A DNA stretch of 64,000 bases from contig JACJZB010000005.1 of NCBI GenBank assembly GCA_020635815.1, positions 157,635 to 221,634 on the forward strand, given 5' to 3'. Within the stretch, counting starts at the first letter, position 1. Each line of letters starts with the position of its first letter. The stretch comes from Flavobacteriales bacterium (lineage in GTDB: Bacteria; Bacteroidota; Bacteroidia; Flavobacteriales_E; Vicingaceae). Both the position numbers and the translations under genes were made by a program. Shown piece by piece: positions 19,058-27,955 of this stretch. The notes beneath the pieces are model-generated. The model did no database searches, was not told the DNA's origin, and saw nothing but the letters and a program-made list of their open reading frames with translations.

Positions 19058-21730
19058 TTATTTTAGTTTTTGTTTAATTTCAACCAGTTCGTAAGCCTCA
19101 ACTATATCATCAACTTTAATGTCGTTGTAGTTAGCAATGTTCAATCCACACTCATAACCTTTGGCTACTTCTTTCACGTCGTCTTTAAAACGTTTTAATG
19201 AACCAAGCAAACCATCAAAAATTACAATACCATCTCTTATCAATCTTACTTTACTGTTTCTAAATACTTTTCCTTCTTGTACCATACAACCCGCAATTGT
19301 ACCCACTTTAGAAATTTTAAATACTTCTCTAATTTCTACAGTACCAACAATTTTCTCTTCAACTTTAGGAGCTAACATGCCTTCCATTGCATCTTTAACT
19401 TCCTCAATTGCATCATAAATAATAGAGTATAATCTAATATCTATTTGCTCTTTCTCAGCTAACTTTCTAGCTCCAACCGACGGTCGAACTTGGAAACCAA
19501 TAATAATTGCTTCAGAAGCTGCAGCAAGCATTACGTCAGATTCAGAAATCTGTCCAACTGATTTATGTATAATATTTACTTGTATTTGTTCTGTAGATAG
19601 TTTTTGTAATGAATCAGAAAGTGCTTCAATCGAACCATCCACATCACCTTTAAGGATAACATTTAGCTCTTTAAAGTCTCCAATTGCTAGACGACGACCA
19701 ATTTCATCAAGTGTAATGTGTTTCTGAGTTCTAACACCTTGTTCTCGTTGTAACTGTAATCTTCTTTCTGCAATTGACCTTGCTTCTTTCTCATCATCCA
19801 TTACATGAAACTTATCTCCTGCGTTGGGTGCTCCGTTTAATCCTAAAATTGATACTGGAGTTGAAGGTCCCGCTTCAGTAACTTTTAAACCTCTTTCATT
19901 AAACATTGCTTTTACTCTACCGCTATAACAACCTGCTAATAGAATATCTCCAATTTTCATTGTTCCAGCCTGTACAAGGATTGTAGATACATATCCTCGT
20001 CCTTTATCTAATTCCGACTCAATTACAGTACCTACACCATTTTTATTTGGGTTAGCTTTTAAATCAAGCATTTCTGCTTCTAAAGCTACTTTTTCTAATA
20101 AATCTTCAACCCCTTGTCCAGTTTTAGCAGATACTTCTTGAGCTTGGTATTTACCTCCCCAATCTTCAACTAAAATATTCATTGTAGAAAGTTCTTCTCT
20201 TACTTTATCGGCATTAGCACCTGGCTTATCAATTTTATTGAAAGCAAAAACAATTGGTACACCTGCGGCTTGAGCATGGTTTATTGCTTCTTTAGTTTGT
20301 GGCATCACGCTATCGTCAGCTGCAATTACAATAATTACAACATCGGTAACTTGTGCACCTCTAGCACGCATGGCTGTAAAAGCCTCGTGACCTGGAGTGT
20401 CTAAAAAGGTTACTTTTTTACCACTTTTTAAACCTACAGAATAAGCACCAATATGTTGGGTAATTCCTCCTGCTTCACCACCTATTACGTTTGCTTCACG
20501 AATATAATCTAGTAAAGATGTTTTACCATGATCAACGTGTCCCATTACAGTTACAATAGGCGATCTTTCTACTAAATCTTCTTCATTATCTTCTGTATCT
20601 AATACTGCTTCACTCTCTTCTGTTGCAGAAACAAATTCTACAAAGAATCCATACTCTTCAGCAATAATTGATAATGTTTCAGCATCTAAACGTTGGTTAA
20701 TCGAAACAAATAAACCTAAGCTCATACAAGCTCCGATAATATCATTCACCCCAACATCCATCATAGATGCAATTTCACTTACCGTTACAAATTCTGTAAT
20801 TTTTAATAATCTTTTTTCTGCCTCTTGTATTTCAGCAGCCATTTCATTTTGCTCACTAGCTGCTTGACGCTTATCTCTTCTGTGCTTAGAAGCTTTACTT
20901 TTACCTCCACCTGTTAACTTAGCAAGTGTTTCCTTAATTTGATCTTGAATTTCTTGTTCTGTTAACTCTGCTTTTTTCTCAACTCTACCTCCGCCTTTTT
21001 TAAATGGTGTTCTTCCAGTATTTTTCTTTGCGTTGTTATCAACGTCAACCTTACGTGGCAATCTCTTTCTTTTCTTTTTAGAAGCATCAGCTCCACCTTC
21101 AGACGAAGCTACTGGTTTTGCTTTAGTTTTAGGTTTATTTACTGGTAAATCTATTTTTCCTAAAACCTTAGGTGCCGAAAGTTTTTCATACTTCGTTTCT
21201 ATTTCTTCTCTCTTAATAGAAGCCGCAGGTTTTTCTTCTTCTTTCTTTTCCTCAACTTTCTGAGCTGCTTTTTCTATTGGTTTATCAACCTTCGATTCTT
21301 CTTTTTTCGGCGTATCAACTTTAGGCTCTTCTTTTTGTTTCGGCTTCTTATCAGGGCGTGTTTTTAGGTTTAATGTAGATAAATCAATCTTACCAACTAC
21401 TTTTATTTCCTCATCTTTACCTTTCTCAGAAGCTGCAGGAGACTCCTCTTTTTTCGGTTCAACTTTAGGCTCAACTTTAGGTTCTATTGGCTCAATAGAT
21501 ATTGTTTCTTTTTCTGTACCAATAGAAACTTTTTTAGATTCTTCTTTAGCACTTTTTTCCGATTGAAATTCACCAACTAGAATATTATATGTTTCTCCAT
21601 CTATCTTTGTGTTTGGGTTGCTTTCAACCTGAACACCTTTTGATGACAAATATTCTACCAGAGTATTAATTCCTACATTAAACTCTCTGGCTACTTTACT
21701 TAATCTTTTTACTGTTGCTCCTTCAGCCAT
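19058..21730 (-). CDS. infB: Translation initiation factor IF-2
   Basis: 890 residues. GTPase that brings initiator tRNA to the ribosome and promotes subunit joining. The first 390 residues are a long basic/acidic low-complexity region (repeated KPKVEPKKEE and KKKRKRLPRK blocks) with an IF2-N motif at the very start (VKRLSKVAREFNVGINTLVEYL). The G domain shows G1 GHVDHGKTS, G3 DTPGHEAF and G4 NKID; domains II, III and IV follow. This is the last gene of rimP-nusA-infB; 100 nt separate it from nusA. Confidence 0.97.
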   Translation of the reverse strand: MAEGATVKRLSKVAREFNVGINTLVEYLSSKGVQVESNPNTKIDGETYNILVGEFQSEKSAKEESKKVSIGTEKETISIEPIEPKVEPKVEPKKEESPAASEKGKDEEIKVVGKIDLSTLNLKTRPDKKPKQKEEPKVDTPKKEESKVDKPIEKAAQKVEEKKEEEKPAASIKREEIETKYEKLSAPKVLGKIDLPVNKPKTKAKPVASSEGGADASKKKRKRLPRKVDVDNNAKKNTGRTPFKKGGGRVEKKAELTEQEIQDQIKETLAKLTGGGKSKASKHRRDKRQAASEQNEMAAEIQEAEKRLLKITEFVTVSEIASMMDVGVNDIIGACMSLGLFVSINQRLDAETLSIIAEEYGFFVEFVSATEESEAVLDTEDNEEDLVERSPIVTVMGHVDHGKTSLLDYIREANVIGGEAGGITQHIGAYSVGLKSGKKVTFLDTPGHEAFTAMRARGAQVTDVVIIVIAADDSVMPQTKEAINHAQAAGVPIVFAFNKIDKPGANADKVREELSTMNILVEDWGGKYQAQEVSAKTGQGVEDLLEKVALEAEMLDLKANPNKNGVGTVIESELDKGRGYVSTILVQAGTMKIGDILLAGCYSGRVKAMFNERGLKVTEAGPSTPVSILGLNGAPNAGDKFHVMDDEKEARSIAERRLQLQREQGVRTQKHITLDEIGRRLAIGDFKELNVILKGDVDGSIEALSDSLQKLSTEQIQVNIIHKSVGQISESDVMLAAASEAIIIGFQVRPSVGARKLAEKEQIDIRLYSIIYDAIEEVKDAMEGMLAPKVEEKIVGTVEIREVFKISKVGTIAGCMVQEGKVFRNSKVRLIRDGIVIFDGLLGSLKRFKDDVKEVAKGYECGLNIANYNDIKVDDIVEAYELVEIKQKLK

Positions 21731-21830
21731 TTTACACCTCTTTTTTTAATATCTAAGATATTATCTTGGTTTTCCTGTTATTTTGTTTAAGATGAACTAC
21801 TAATATAATAATTTCAATTTGAAATTACTA

Positions 21831-23069
21831 TTAACCCTCAAATTCTTCTCTAAGGATATTCATTACATCTTCAACTGTTTCAATTTCAAGATCAGTTCTT
21901 CGAACTAATTCTTCAACTGATTGTTCTAATACACTCTTTGCAGAATCGCAACCAACTGATTTTAATTCAGCAATCACCCAATCTTCTATTTCGTCAGCAA
22001 ATTCATCTAATGCTACATCATCTGCATCATCATCTACATCTCTGTAAACATCTATTTCAAAACCTACTAATTTACCAGCTAATTTAATATTATAACCTCC
22101 TTTACCGATAGCTAATGAAACTTGGTCGGGCTTTAAAAATACTTCAGCTCTATTGTTTTCTCTATCTAATTTAATAGCTGTAATTTTTGCTGGACTTAAT
22201 GAACGTTGAATATACAATTCAATATTATTGGTGTAATTAATTACATCAATATTCTCGTTTCTTAACTCTCTAACTATACCATGAATTCTTGCTCCTTTCA
22301 TTCCCACACACGCTCCAACTGGGTCTATTCTATCATCGTAAGATTCTACCGCAACTTTTGCTCTCTCTCCAGGCTCTCTTACTATGTTTTTAATCGTAAT
22401 TAATCCATCATAAATTTCTGGAACTTCTAATTCGAACAAACGCTCTAAGAACAATGGTGATGTTCTTGACAAGATAATTAACGGCTTATTGTTTTTCATC
22501 TCAACTCTCACTACTACTGCTCTTACGGTATCACCCTTTTTAAATCTATCGCTGTTTATTTGTTCTGTTTTTGGTAAAATCAACTCATTATCCTCATCGT
22601 CAAGAATTAAAATTTCACGTTTCCAAACTTGGTAAACTTCACCAGTAATTAAATCACCAACCCTATCTTTATATTGTTTGTAAATGTTATCTTTTTCTAA
22701 TTCAAGCACTTTAGACATTAAATTTTGACGTAATGACAACACTGCTCTACGACCAAAATCTTCCATCTTCACCTCTTCTGAAACCTCTTCTCCAATTTCA
22801 AAATCAGGCTCAATTTTAATCGCATCAGAATAGGCTATTTCTTTATTATCATCCTCAACTTCTCCATCTGGAACAATTTCTCTGTTTCTCCAAATTTCTA
22901 AATCTCCTTTATCAACATTAACAATAAAGTCAAAGTTGTCATCATCTCCAAACCTTTTTTTAATGGTACTTCTAAAAACGCTTTCTAGAATACTCATTAA
23001 AGTTGCTCTATCTATGTCTTTAAATTCTTTAAATTCTTGAAACGAATCTATTAAGCTTAAACTTTCCAT
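21831..23069 (-). CDS. nusA: Transcription termination/antitermination factor NusA
   Basis: 412 residues. Binds RNA polymerase, stimulates pausing and intrinsic termination and takes part in antitermination. Order of domains: N-terminal RNAP-binding region (1-125), S1 domain (about 130-200, GDLITGEVYQVWKREI), KH1 (about 230-290, DPVGACVGMKGARI) and KH2 (about 305-370, LAIGKGGYNIKLAGKL). A single acidic C-terminal helical region follows. It lies 7 nt downstream of rimP and upstream of infB, the order conserved across bacteria. A hairpin in the operon leader could place it under its own control (see findings). Confidence 0.97.
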   Translation of the reverse strand: MESLSLIDSFQEFKEFKDIDRATLMSILESVFRSTIKKRFGDDDNFDFIVNVDKGDLEIWRNREIVPDGEVEDDNKEIAYSDAIKIEPDFEIGEEVSEEVKMEDFGRRAVLSLRQNLMSKVLELEKDNIYKQYKDRVGDLITGEVYQVWKREILILDDEDNELILPKTEQINSDRFKKGDTVRAVVVRVEMKNNKPLIILSRTSPLFLERLFELEVPEIYDGLITIKNIVREPGERAKVAVESYDDRIDPVGACVGMKGARIHGIVRELRNENIDVINYTNNIELYIQRSLSPAKITAIKLDRENNRAEVFLKPDQVSLAIGKGGYNIKLAGKLVGFEIDVYRDVDDDADDVALDEFADEIEDWVIAELKSVGCDSAKSVLEQSVEELVRRTDLEIETVEDVMNILREEFEG

Positions 23070-23076
23070 ATCAAAT

Positions 23077-23544
23077 TTATTTAAACGATATTATTATTGT
23101 TGTTTCTTTTATATTAGTAAATGGTACAATTTCTTGTTTCGTAATTTTTTCTTTTTTCTTTTTCCCTTCTATCTTTTGTTTAAAAGAATGTTCAAGGGTT
23201 ATTTTTTCGGCATCAACTTCTATTAATGTGCCTTTTACAACCTGCCCTTCGTTTGGAACAACCTTAACTTCTCTTCCAATATTTTTTTCATATTGTTGAA
23301 AAACTCTAAAAGGTTTATCTAGTCCTGGTGAAGAAACATGTAATTCAAAATCTTCTTCTTCTCTATCTAAATTATGTTCAATTTGTCTGCTAAAATCAAC
23401 ACAATCTTTAATTGTAATACCCTCATATCCATCCAACTCAATATTTATAATATTGCCTGGCAATATTTCTAAATCAACTAAAAAGAACTCTTCATCTTTT
23501 AGTTTTTCATCAATCAGACTTAATATTTGTTCTTTTGTAATCAT
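23077..23544 (-). CDS. rimP: Ribosome maturation factor RimP
   Basis: 155 residues, as usual for RimP, which assists 30S subunit assembly. The N-terminal domain carries the conserved L..P (VDLEILPGN) and SRQIEHNLDRE, then the strongly conserved LHVSSPGLDKPF; the C-terminal SH3-like domain has VKGTLIEVDAEKITL. First gene of rimP-nusA-infB. Its ATG is only about 8 nt downstream of a terminator-like hairpin, with a matching promoter further upstream. Confidence 0.96.
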   Translation of the reverse strand: MITKEQILSLIDEKLKDEEFFLVDLEILPGNIINIELDGYEGITIKDCVDFSRQIEHNLDREEEDFELHVSSPGLDKPFRVFQQYEKNIGREVKVVPNEGQVVKGTLIEVDAEKITLEHSFKQKIEGKKKKEKITKQEIVPFTNIKETTIIISFK

Positions 23545-23555
23545 TCTTTTGAATA

Positions 23556-23584
23556 AAAAGAGGGGACGTTAGTCCCCTCTTTTG
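23556..23584 (-). terminator. Terminator-like hairpin in the rimP leader / after rplI
   Basis: Perfect 9-bp stem AGAGGGGAC/GTCCCCTCT with a 4-nt loop; on the minus strand it is followed by TTTTTA. It lies downstream of rplI, so it can terminate that operon. It also lies between the promoter at 23609-23639 and the rimP start codon, so it is transcribed from that promoter too. Confidence 0.85.
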
Positions 23585-23608
23585 TTCGTTCTCTTATTGT
23601 TTCTGATG

Positions 23609-23639
23609 CAAAAGTAATAATTTATTACTAATACTACAA
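23609..23639 (-). promoter_or_regulatory. Promoter for rimP-nusA-infB
   Basis: On the minus strand TTG (23639-23637), 20-nt spacer, then TACTTTTG (23616-23609), a good match to the Bacteroidota TTG-N19-21-TAnnTTTG promoter. The predicted start is about 23604, so the leader of about 60 nt contains the hairpin at 23556-23584. Confidence 0.7.
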
Positions 23640-23646
23640 GAAATTC

Positions 23647-24096
23647 TTATTTATCTTCAACAACTTCGAATTTTACTGTAGCATCAACATCTTTATGCAA
23701 TCTAATGTCTGCTTCATAAGCTCCAAGATTCTTGATTGGCTCTCCTTTAATTTTGATATACTTTCTTTCGATAGTAAATCCTAATTTCTCGATTGCCTCA
23801 GCTAATTGAATTGTGTTAATAGATCCAAAGATTTTCCCTTTTTCACCAGCTTTAGCACCAACTTTAACAACAGTTTCTTTTAATGCATTAGCAGTTTTAA
23901 CAGCTTCTTCTTTAACTTTTTTGTCTTTAACAGCTCTTTGCTTAAGGTTCTCCTCAAGCACTTTCAATGCTGACTTAGTAGCTAAACTTGCCACACCTTT
24001 AGGAATTAAATAGTTTCTTCCGTAGCCATTTTTAACATCAACTACTTCATCTTTAAACCCTAAGTTTTCTATATTTTCTTTTAATATAACTTTCAT
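23647..24096 (-). CDS. rplI: 50S ribosomal protein L9
   Basis: 149 residues, standard length. N-terminal L9 domain with MKVILKENIENLGFKDEVVD and NYLIPKGVAS, the central helix rich in Lys and Ala, and the C-terminal domain (EKGKIFGSINTIQLAEAI). It binds 23S rRNA near the L1 stalk. Last gene of rpsF-rpsR-rplI, 15 nt after rpsR. Confidence 0.97.
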   Translation of the reverse strand: MKVILKENIENLGFKDEVVDVKNGYGRNYLIPKGVASLATKSALKVLEENLKQRAVKDKKVKEEAVKTANALKETVVKVGAKAGEKGKIFGSINTIQLAEAIEKLGFTIERKYIKIKGEPIKNLGAYEADIRLHKDVDATVKFEVVEDK

Positions 24097-24111
24097 CTTA
24101 TAGCCTCCTAA

Positions 24112-24381
24112 TTATTTTAACATATCAGCTACATAAGGCATTAACGCCAAATGTCTAGCTCTCTTAATTGCTTGACCAACTTTTCTTTGGTACTTTAAAG
24201 ATGTTCCAGTAATTCTTCTTGGCAACACTTTACCTTGTTCGTTTACAAATTGAAGTAAAAACTTTTCGTCTTTATAATCAATATATTTTATTTTATTTTT
24301 CTTAAATCTACAGTATTTCTCTCTATCTAATTCAATATTAGGAGGAGTAAGATATCTTATTTCTGAAGTATTTTCTGACAT
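24112..24381 (-). CDS. rpsR: 30S ribosomal protein S18
   Basis: 89 residues. Contains the S18 core KYCRFKKNKIKYIDYKDEKF, GKVLPRRITGTSLKYQRK and VGQAIKRARHLALMPY. S18 pairs with S6 on the 30S platform, in keeping with rpsF lying 24 nt upstream. Confidence 0.97.
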   Translation of the reverse strand: MSENTSEIRYLTPPNIELDREKYCRFKKNKIKYIDYKDEKFLLQFVNEQGKVLPRRITGTSLKYQRKVGQAIKRARHLALMPYVADMLK

Positions 24382-24405
24382 AACTTAAATTTTTAGGGAT
24401 TAAAA

Positions 24406-24741
24406 TTATTTTGAATTTCTTTTTGGTCTTGATTCTGCGAAAGCAATTGCGTGCTTATCCATAGAAACAGTTAAGAAACGCATTACCTTTTCGTCTCTTT
24501 TCAAACTTAATTCATAGTCTGCAATTATTGCACCTTCAGCCTCAAATTCAAATAAATGGTAAAATCCGGTTGATTTTTTTTGAATAGGGTAAGCCAACTT
24601 ACGCAGCCCCCAATCTTCTTCGTGCAAAATTTTTGCACCAGCTTCTTTCAGCTTGTTCTTCATTGTTCCTACTGCTTCCTTTACCTGTTCACCAGATAAA
24701 ACGGGAGTTAAAATGAAAACAGTTTCGTAACGTTTTGTCAT
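24406..24741 (-). CDS. rpsF: 30S ribosomal protein S6
   Basis: 111 residues. Starts with KRYETVFILTPVLS, the usual S6 beginning, followed by GAKILHEEDWGLRKLAYPIQ and KSTGFYHLFEFEA. Forms a heterodimer with S18. First gene of the operon, with a clear promoter 43 nt upstream. Confidence 0.97.
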   Translation of the reverse strand: MTKRYETVFILTPVLSGEQVKEAVGTMKNKLKEAGAKILHEEDWGLRKLAYPIQKKSTGFYHLFEFEAEGAIIADYELSLKRDEKVMRFLTVSMDKHAIAFAESRPKRNSK

Positions 24742-24783
24742 TTTTTAATAATTTAATTTATAATACTTTTTTTAAAAGGACGG

Positions 24784-24814
24784 CAAAAATACAAAAAGTT
24801 AACCTACAATCAAA
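24784..24814 (-). promoter_or_regulatory. Promoter for rpsF-rpsR-rplI
   Basis: On the minus strand TTTG (24814-24811), 19-nt spacer, TATTTTTG (24791-24784), then GCCGTCCTTTTA-like sequence. Both elements fit the Bacteroidota consensus. The same downstream GCCGTCC run follows the tRNA promoter at 29635. Confidence 0.8.
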
Positions 24815-24875
24815 CAATTATTTACATCAAAATCAATTCTTTAATAAAAAAAGTTATTTTGTTCATCTTTTAATG

Positions 24876-24907
24876 TTGATTTCTAACTTATTTTTTTCAT
24901 ATCTTTG
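24876..24907 (+). promoter_or_regulatory. Promoter for the T9SS protein gene at 24956
   Basis: TTG (24876-24878), 21-nt spacer, TATCTTTG (24900-24907), both matching the Bacteroidota consensus, with a leader of about 45 nt to the ATG. Confidence 0.75.
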
Positions 24908-24955
24908 TTGTTATAACACGTTAACTATTAATTTATTAATCAAATACTTACACTT

Positions 24956-26701
24956 ATGAAAAAAACATTACTTTCTTTAAGCTTTTTGGCATTATTTGGT
25001 ATCTCTACCAATGCTCAAACAGTTTTATTTACGGATAGCTTTGAAACCTACACTACTGCTGGATACATTGCACAACAAGCTACTCCTGCTTGGACTACAT
25101 GGAGCAATGCACCAGGAACTGCTGAAGATGGTGTAGTTTCAGAAGATTTTGCAAATAGCGGAATTAAATCTGGGTTAATTAGTGGAACAAATGATATGAT
25201 TTTACCCTTAGGCAATAAAACTAGTGGTAAATTTAGTGTATCTTTTTACTACTACATTCCTTCAGGATTTGGAGGATACTTCAACTTACAGCATTTTCAA
25301 GCACCAGGTAACCAGTGGGCTAGCGAAGTTTATTTTGGAAATGGAGGGGCTGGTAATATTGTTGCAAATAATGTTACTACCAATTTTACTCATCCAAACG
25401 ATCAATGGATTTTTATAGAAAACCATGTTGATATTGACAATGACACTGCTGCTTTATTTATTGATGGAACACACATCGTAACTTGGCCTTTCGCAACACA
25501 AGCAAGTGGTGGAGCAGGAGCTGCTCAACTAGGTGGTGTAAACTTTTATGCAGGAGCTATAACCGGTCAAACGCCAAAATACTATATGGATGATGTAACT
25601 TTTACAGAGTTGGTTTTACCTTTAACTCCTCCAACGATTAATGTAGATGCTACTGACATTTACTCAAATGGACAAGCTCCTGAATCGTTTAACATTACGA
25701 ATGCAGGACAACAGGATATGGATTTTATAGCTTATCCTACTTACCCATTTGATGTTAACAATATCGCTACTACTCCAGTAGTTACTGCCTTAACTCATGA
25801 TGTAAGTGGCTTCACTTCTGGATTAGGTGGTTTTTCAGCTGATATTACTGTGAAAGCTGCAAACAAATTCACTCCTTCGTTCTTAGAATCAGCTATTGGA
25901 CAAGAAATTACTTCGGTTGATGTTCAAATTAATGATGTTGCAACAAATGCTGCTCTTTTAGTTTACGAAAGAGGTTCGTACATTACTCCTGGGCCAGGTA
26001 ATTTATTGCATAACATTCCTTTCAATATTACATCTGCTGGCGAAAACGTAAATGTTGCTCTTCCTTCAGCTCTTTATATTGATGGTAATGATTTATGGAT
26101 TGGTTACGTGTGTGATGCTGACTCAGGAACTTATCCTTTAGGTTTAGATGCAGGACCAAGAACAAGTGGTGTTAACTGGATTTCTACAGGGCCAGGATGG
26201 TCTGAGTACAACGCTACGGTTGATGCTAACTTAGTTATTAATGCTAACCTTCAAGGAAGTCCTATTCAAAAATGGTTAACAGTTTCTCCTATGTCAGGAA
26301 TGTTAACTCCTTCTCAATCTCAACAAATTGATTTAACATTTAACACTACAGGTTTAACCCCTGGAAACTATTTATCAGTTGTTGAAATAGGTTCTAACGA
26401 CCCTAACTTAGAATATACATCTGTAAACGTTCATCTAACTGTAACAACAGGAATTAATGACAATGATGCTAAAATTGGTGTAATGACTTATCCTAACCCT
26501 ACAACTGAAAACATCAATATTAAAGCTGATGCTAAAATTGATGTGGTTTCAATTTATGGTATGAATGGTCAATTAGTAAAAACTATTCAAGTTAATGCTA
26601 ATACTGCTTTGGTTAAAGTAAATGATTTAGCTAAAGGAAATTATGTTTTAGATATTAAAACAGGAAACAATATTATTAAAAGAAATATTGTTGTTCAGTA
26701 G
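24956..26701 (+). CDS. T9SS type A secreted protein with LamG-like N-terminus
   Basis: 581 residues. Signal peptide (KKTLLSLSFLALFGISTNAQ). Residues about 25-220 look like a concanavalin/LamG-type jellyroll (TDSFETYTTAGY ... FSVSFYYYIPSG ... YYMDDVTFTEL). Two or three Ig-like beta domains follow, including a bacterial Ig-like part with LTVSPMSGMLTPSQSQQIDLT. The T9SS type A sorting domain is at the end (TYPNPTTENINIKAD ... LAKGNYVLDIKTGNNIIKR). Exported to the surface; carbohydrate binding is possible from the N-terminal fold but is not shown. Confidence 0.85.
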   Translation: MKKTLLSLSFLALFGISTNAQTVLFTDSFETYTTAGYIAQQATPAWTTWSNAPGTAEDGVVSEDFANSGIKSGLISGTNDMILPLGNKTSGKFSVSFYYYIPSGFGGYFNLQHFQAPGNQWASEVYFGNGGAGNIVANNVTTNFTHPNDQWIFIENHVDIDNDTAALFIDGTHIVTWPFATQASGGAGAAQLGGVNFYAGAITGQTPKYYMDDVTFTELVLPLTPPTINVDATDIYSNGQAPESFNITNAGQQDMDFIAYPTYPFDVNNIATTPVVTALTHDVSGFTSGLGGFSADITVKAANKFTPSFLESAIGQEITSVDVQINDVATNAALLVYERGSYITPGPGNLLHNIPFNITSAGENVNVALPSALYIDGNDLWIGYVCDADSGTYPLGLDAGPRTSGVNWISTGPGWSEYNATVDANLVINANLQGSPIQKWLTVSPMSGMLTPSQSQQIDLTFNTTGLTPGNYLSVVEIGSNDPNLEYTSVNVHLTVTTGINDNDAKIGVMTYPNPTTENINIKADAKIDVVSIYGMNGQLVKTIQVNANTALVKVNDLAKGNYVLDIKTGNNIIKRNIVVQ

Positions 26702-26725
26702 TAATATTAATTGCTAAAAAGTAGA

Positions 26726-26758
26726 GAGGCGAATCAAATTGATTCGCCTCTTTTTTTT
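26726..26758 (+). terminator. Rho-independent terminator
   Basis: 10-bp perfect stem GAGGCGAATC/GATTCGCCTC with loop AAATT and eight T residues, 24 nt after the T9SS protein stop and upstream of dnaX. Confidence 0.95.
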
Positions 26759-26814
26759 GTCAAAACTTGTTAAAAACTAATGTAAAGTTATTCATCAGAA
26801 AAAATTATAAAACT

Positions 26815-26822
26815 TATATTTG
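26815..26822 (+). promoter_or_regulatory. Candidate -7 element for dnaX
   Basis: TATATTTG, a full TAnnTTTG match, 17 nt before the dnaX ATG and directly after the terminator at 26726. No TTG at the usual upstream spacing. Confidence 0.45.
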
Positions 26823-26839
26823 CTCTTTAGGTAAAAAAA

Positions 26840-27955
26840 ATGGAAAATTTTGTTGTATCAGCCAGAAAGTACCGCCCAGTAACGTTTGATTCTGTTGTTG
26901 GACAAGGCTCTATTACATCTACCTTAAAAAATGCCATCAAAACAGAACACCTTGCTCAAGCCTTTTTATTCTGCGGTCCTAGAGGTGTTGGAAAAACAAC
27001 TTGTGCAAGAATTTTAGCAAAAACTATCAATTGCTTTAATATCACAGAAGGCATTGAAGCTTGTGATGAATGTGAATCATGTAAATCATTTAACGACGGT
27101 CATTCTTTAAATGTTTACGAGTTAGATGCTGCCTCTAACAACTCTGTAGATGAAATTAGAAACTTAATTAGTCAAGTAAGCTTTGCCCCGCAATTAGGAA
27201 CACACAAGGTTTATATTATTGATGAAGTTCACATGCTCTCACCATCAGCTTTTAATGCTTTTTTAAAGACATTAGAAGAACCACCAAAACATGCTATTTT
27301 TATTTTAGCAACCACAGAAAAACATAAAATCATACCTACAATACTATCAAGATGTCAAATTTTTGACTTTAATCGTATTCAAATAGAGGACATTGCTTCA
27401 CATTTAGGTTATATTGCAGAAAAAGAAAGTATAACAGCAGAACCTGACGCACTGCATATTATTGCTCAAAAAGCAGATGGTGCATTGAGAGATGCTCTTT
27501 CTATTTTCGATCAGATTGTAAGTTTTTCGGGAAATAATATTACTTATCAGGATGTAATTGACAATTTAAACATACTTGATTATGACTATTATTTCAAACT
27601 AACAGATGCTATTTTTACCAAAAACATAAGTGAATGCTTGTTGATTTTTAATGAAATATTAAATAAAGGTTTTGATGGTCATAATTTTATAAATGGCTTA
27701 GCTGAACATATCAGGAATTTATTGGTTTGTCAAGATACTGCAACCATAAGTCTGCTTGAGGTTGGCGAGAACATAAAAGAAAAATACAAGCAGCAAGCTC
27801 AAAGTAATTCTACTCCGATTTACCTTGAGTTTTTAAACATTATTTCTAAAGCAGATACTTCTTACAAAAGCAGTAAAAATCATCGCTTACTGGTAGAAAT
27901 TATGTTGATGCAATTGTGCTCTGCAAGTACAGACATACAAAAAAAAAAGTCTTAA
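26840..27955 (+). CDS. dnaX: DNA polymerase III subunit gamma/tau, zero-frame product
   Basis: 371 residues to a stop right after an A10 run. The clamp-loader ATPase: Walker A GPRGVGKTT at 46-54, zinc-binding cysteines 65, 75, 78 and 81, Walker B IIDEVH (126-131), sensor/arginine finger LSRCQ (169-173), domain II to about 235 and the domain III collar to about 365. It ends KKKS. The product resembles a gamma-type (short) subunit that can load the beta clamp but lacks the tau part binding the polymerase and helicase. The tau-like C-terminus continues in the -1 frame (27916-28578). Confidence 0.93.
   Translation: MENFVVSARKYRPVTFDSVVGQGSITSTLKNAIKTEHLAQAFLFCGPRGVGKTTCARILAKTINCFNITEGIEACDECESCKSFNDGHSLNVYELDAASNNSVDEIRNLISQVSFAPQLGTHKVYIIDEVHMLSPSAFNAFLKTLEEPPKHAIFILATTEKHKIIPTILSRCQIFDFNRIQIEDIASHLGYIAEKESITAEPDALHIIAQKADGALRDALSIFDQIVSFSGNNITYQDVIDNLNILDYDYYFKLTDAIFTKNISECLLIFNEILNKGFDGHNFINGLAEHIRNLLVCQDTATISLLEVGENIKEKYKQQAQSNSTPIYLEFLNIISKADTSYKSSKNHRLLVEIMLMQLCSASTDIQKKKS

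Noticed and set aside
24735..24959. Plus-strand frame of 74 codons in the gap between rpsF and the T9SS gene
   Set aside because: It spans two promoters and has the composition of AT-rich non-coding DNA.
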